DNA of 64,000 nt from Pelagomonas calceolata (taxonomy: Eukaryota; Sar; Pelagophyceae; Pelagomonadales; Pelagomonadaceae): NCBI GenBank assembly GCA_918797485.1, contig CAKKNE010000003.1:3348001-3412000 (forward strand), written 5' to 3'. The position numbers and the translations under genes were made by a program. The notes beneath the pieces are model-generated. The model had not been told where the DNA came from, did not search any database, and worked only from the letters and a program-made list of their open reading frames with translations. Shown one piece after another: positions 60,996 through 64,000 of the stretch; the first letter of the stretch is position 1, and every line of letters begins with the position of its first letter.

Positions 60996-63362
60996 CTAGT
61001 ACCATTGGGCAGTCGTACTTCTAAGATTCATGATGGCAATCTTAAAAAGACCCGTGGCTATTGGATAGCTAAAACATTTCTTGAAACGGCGTATCAGCTC
61101 ATGAACGACGAGCTTGCAATCGCCATGGCACGCAAAACTATCATCCTTCTTATAGGAGGGGGCATATTTTGCAGACCAATCCAACTCAACGACGCGAGCA
61201 TTAGATGCATGCGTGCATGTTTTTTTAGGGAATCTATTGAGCCTGGCGGTCCTTATTTCATGAATGTTGTCTCCGGGACTCTGAGGCTTGGGGTCAACTA
61301 CAATGTCTTGTATATTGCCTATCAGACTCTGGCGAACTTGCCCTTGCCAAGACCCAAGGCCGTTTGGAGCATCAACCGTGAGAATGCGAGAGTAACCCCC
61401 CCAGCCAAGGATGGAACCGGCCTTTACTCTATACTGGGTAATCGTTGCTTGCGCGTCTAAAGTTGCCTCGTCTCCTGCAGAGAGTTGCGGTCCTAAATAG
61501 ATTCGACGCCATTTCCCCCAGGTCCCAGGCAAAGCGCCTGCTCGGCGGGCTTGCAAAAGGTAACGATTGATCGGCGCACCATGACAGTGGGGTTTATCCC
61601 AGGAAACGCGAAGGAATGGTGCCCGATGACCAATCGTGGACACAAAATGAGAAACCACGCCAAGAGGTACCATGGGTGCATCAGGCACTTTTGGTTTTGT
61701 TTCAACTTCCACAGGAACAGAAGTTGCAACACCAGAGACAGTTTGCAGTCGGAGACGGAAGAAATACCGTAGACCTGGTGAGAGAATTTGCGTGAGGCAA
61801 AAGGCTCCCCTGCTATGTGCGATGGTCTGAAATGTGCAAGCCATTGGATGGGTTTTGGAATCAAGCTGTGTGCCGGATAGTCCCTGGTTTTGGTCTGACG
61901 AGCACCCTCTTTGTTCAATAAAACGGAGAGCTCTCGATGATGCTACCTCGAGCGTGAATTCAACAGGGAGAAGCGACATAGCGGGATGAACATTTGAAAT
62001 ATCGAAAGCACCATCCCAAGATATGCGTGCACGATCGAGGACCGAGCATGATCTTGCAACGAGGGATACGGTAGGCGGAAGCGGTGATAATAGAACGAGA
62101 GCGGCTTTTCCGATGTGCGCTAGAAGTCTGCACGGCACTGAAGCAGATGGTACACGTAGAAGCCGAACAGTTCTACAAGTCCCTGGGAGTGTGCAATAGG
62201 AAACACCACTTTCAAAGCCAACGGCACAAAGGTCTAGCGCTGGGGCAAATGTAGTGAATGTAGTCAGGTATGTGTCTGTTTGGCATGAGTAAATTTGGAT
62301 TTGGTAAGCAGGAGGTTCCTGTTGCTTGATACCCAGAGCGCATGACCAAGATAGTTTGAGACATGGTGGCTGCGACACGCGATTACTGGCCATGCCACGG
62401 ATTATTGGAGGATTTGGCAAAGTTGCTACTTCAAGGACATTTGACGTGTCCCAGTAAAAATGACTGGCGCCAAGCGCACGAAGGTCGATGCTACAGTGCA
62501 TCCTTATACCGCACCTTGTATCTGCCGGAATTCCAAGCACTGCAACAGTATCACCAATGGGTAGAGTTTGCTCACTGGCCCGTCGTTGTAATCTTTGAAA
62601 TGATGCCACTCCCTCACAACGTCCTTCTACATACTTTCGAGACTTGAGCTTTAGTGATGCAAGCACACTGCATGCATCCGTCTCATTGGGAAGGCTGAGA
62701 GTCACTTCATTGCTTCCCGCTATGCACGAAAGCAGAGTTGGTGGTTCTAAACCAGTAAACCAACGCACAGGTGACGATTTGGCTGATTTGACAGTCTCAT
62801 TTCCAGAGAGACCTTCGCCTGCACCAAAGGATTCTGTCTGAAGTGTGATCAGGTATTCTGTGTTCATCAAGAATTGTGGGAATGCCGCCAGGAGTGCCCG
62901 TGTGCCGTTTTCACTTGTGAAATTGCACCACTTCAGAGTGGTCCTGCTTTCCGGCTCAGTTTCTACGTTGCCAGTTCGCGATATACGTTGCCAGCTCGCG
63001 ATATACCGGATGTCTGATTGCTGATCTGGTGCTGTCACATCAGTTGAGACACTTGGGAAAGCTTCGCAATCCCACAGTATGCAAACATTTCGACCCATGC
63101 CCAGAACCGATGGAGCTGGCGGTGGCGTTAATATTATAATTGATGTTTTGGCATAAGGTACTTGCCCCAACTTATCGGCCAATCGAAACATATACTGAGC
63201 GCCTCGCACGGGTAAGCATACCTCCCAGCCTTCTTTCAAGGAGTGCACATTCTCCCATTGCGCCTCGCCGGGCAGCCGCGTCTGCAGCATGGGCTCCTCC
63301 GGAGTATCTTGAGCCTGAAAAAACACGGTGCCGGCCGCTAATCGTTCCACAATCAATCGCAT
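60996..63362 (-). CDS. Multi fibronectin type III domain protein
   Basis: An open frame of 788 aa from the first ATG at 63362. It shows a series of fibronectin-III-like beta-sandwiches separated by Pro-rich starts: PPPAPSVLGMGRNVCILWD, EPPTLLSCIAGSNEVTLSLP, PNPPIIRGMASNRVSQPPCL followed by LKLSWSCALG, and PDAPMVPLGVVSHFVSTIGH then LRVSWDKPHCHGAPINRYLL. The last is the clearest, ending QYRVKAGSILGWGGYSRI, the conserved YxVxAxNxxGxGxxS position. No signal peptide or membrane segment is visible in this frame, and the reading starts inside a first domain, so an upstream exon is likely. The last 100 residues are not fibronectin-like and may run into an intron. The function is unknown: such arrays occur in adhesion and in cytoskeletal scaffolds. 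Confidence 0.65.
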   Translation of the reverse strand: MRLIVERLAAGTVFFQAQDTPEEPMLQTRLPGEAQWENVHSLKEGWEVCLPVRGAQYMFRLADKLGQVPYAKTSIIILTPPPAPSVLGMGRNVCILWDCEAFPSVSTDVTAPDQQSDIRYIASWQRISRTGNVETEPESRTTLKWCNFTSENGTRALLAAFPQFLMNTEYLITLQTESFGAGEGLSGNETVKSAKSSPVRWFTGLEPPTLLSCIAGSNEVTLSLPNETDACSVLASLKLKSRKYVEGRCEGVASFQRLQRRASEQTLPIGDTVAVLGIPADTRCGIRMHCSIDLRALGASHFYWDTSNVLEVATLPNPPIIRGMASNRVSQPPCLKLSWSCALGIKQQEPPAYQIQIYSCQTDTYLTTFTTFAPALDLCAVGFESGVSYCTLPGTCRTVRLLRVPSASVPCRLLAHIGKAALVLLSPLPPTVSLVARSCSVLDRARISWDGAFDISNVHPAMSLLPVEFTLEVASSRALRFIEQRGCSSDQNQGLSGTQLDSKTHPMACTFQTIAHSRGAFCLTQILSPGLRYFFRLRLQTVSGVATSVPVEVETKPKVPDAPMVPLGVVSHFVSTIGHRAPFLRVSWDKPHCHGAPINRYLLQARRAGALPGTWGKWRRIYLGPQLSAGDEATLDAQATITQYRVKAGSILGWGGYSRILTVDAPNGLGSWQGQVRQSLIGNIQDIVVDPKPQSPGDNIHEIRTARLNRFPKKTCTHASNARVVELDWSAKYAPSYKKDDSFACHGDCKLVVHELIRRFKKCFSYPIATGLFKIAIMNLRSTTAQWY

Positions 63363-64000
63363 GATTGAACAGGCGCTGTGGATACGATACACGCGCGGTC
63401 ATATCCGTCGCAAGTTGTACTATGTCCAGCGAAGGGTCCAACTAATGCAACTTATCCCCGCCACTGGTGTGTATAAGTGCCAGTGTATATAGGAAGCCTC
63501 AGTTAAAGGGTATAGGATACCGGGGGGGGGGGGGGGGGGGGGGGTAATTTCCGAGTCATCCTTTCAAAGTTCCGAGTCAAGTCAACTTGCCAGTGAAATT
63601 GAATCGCACCGTCACCGTCACCGTCACCGTCACCGTCACCGTCACCGGCGTCCGAGTCACGGTGTCAGTGACTCTCGGCGGGCCCAATCGCACCATTGGC
63701 CGTCACCGTGACCGGCGGGCCCCGGGCCCGGCCCGGGGTCCTTGAACTTGAAGTTTTTATGAGCCTGATCATGATAGAAACATTGGAGGTAGAGACTAGT
63801 CGCCCATTCTAATCCTTCGAGCACGTCACGGTCTTATATATGCGTGATTCAAGTTCAAGTTGGATCATGATGTATGAAGTTTCAAGTTCAAGTTCAGACT
63901 GCAGTCACGGTGGCCGCTGCGGGCCCGATCCCACTGCAGGATGTGGCGGCCGCGGTGCGCTCGAAACCTCGGGTGCCCGGGGCCCGAATAGTCACGGTCT
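63363..64000. repeat. Homopolymer and word-mosaic region at window edge
   Basis: A run of 23 G lies at 63522-63544. CCGTCA hexamers follow at about 63608-63646, then GGGCCCCGGGCCCGGCCC, then TTCAAGTTCAAGTT words at 63848-63895. No gene is seen. Confidence 0.6.

Overview
The window is nuclear DNA from a flagellated microbial eukaryote, most likely an alga or stramenopile-like protist. No rRNA or organellar genes are present, so I cannot place it further. Genes are split by GT-AG introns, many only about 38-60 nt long. Three genes belong to cilia or flagella: B9D2, a CFAP43/44-type WD40 coiled-coil protein, and an RII-domain guanylate-kinase-like protein. The housekeeping set is typical of eukaryotes: gamma-COP, MCM2, TRM6, NMNAT, Rab5, Rab6 and a MAP kinase.

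Layout. 0.25-5.7 kb (-): a 1741-aa C2/pseudokinase protein. 7.4-9.8 kb (-): a glycosyltransferase fused to a sulfotransferase. 10.6-11.9 kb (-): NMN adenylyltransferase. 12.4-15.6 kb (+): gamma-COP. 16.7-17.6 kb (+): B9D2. 17.7-20.5 kb: LINE debris and an STI1-like fragment. 21-24 kb (-): an NCoR-type SANT protein. 25.4-31.6 kb (-): a large secreted or surface protein with EGF-like, Calx-beta, PA14 and filamin domains. 33.9-38.6 kb (-): the CFAP43/44-type protein. 39.8-41.0 kb (-): TRM6. 41.8-42.7 kb (-): Rab5. 42.8-44.4 kb: a repeat zone holding an intact-looking hAT-type miniature element. 44.5-45.3 kb (+): RIIa-pseudo-guanylate kinase. 46.0-46.7 kb (-): Rab6. 47.7-48.4 kb (-): ankyrin protein. 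49.4-53.2 kb (+): MCM2. 54.6-56.3 kb (-): PH-domain MAP kinase. 57.7-59.0 kb (-): unknown protein. 61.0-63.4 kb (-): fibronectin-III protein.

Intergenic DNA is unusual. It is a mosaic of a few short, often palindromic words (TTCAAGTT, CCAGTGGCA, TCCGAGTC, CCGTGAC, GGGCCCGGG, GTACCGTACGG, CAGGCTCAGG) that cluster together between genes and are largely absent from exons. Several dispersed repeat families with two to four copies each lie in the same gaps, together with three copies of a LINE 3' tail.

The strongest points for a second look are the hAT-type miniature element with a perfect 8-bp target duplication and subterminal repeats, the fused glycosyltransferase-sulfotransferase, the PH-MAP kinase, the C2-pseudokinase, and the word mosaic. 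Exon joins were worked out by hand from splice dinucleotides, reading phase and family alignment from memory. No database search was run.
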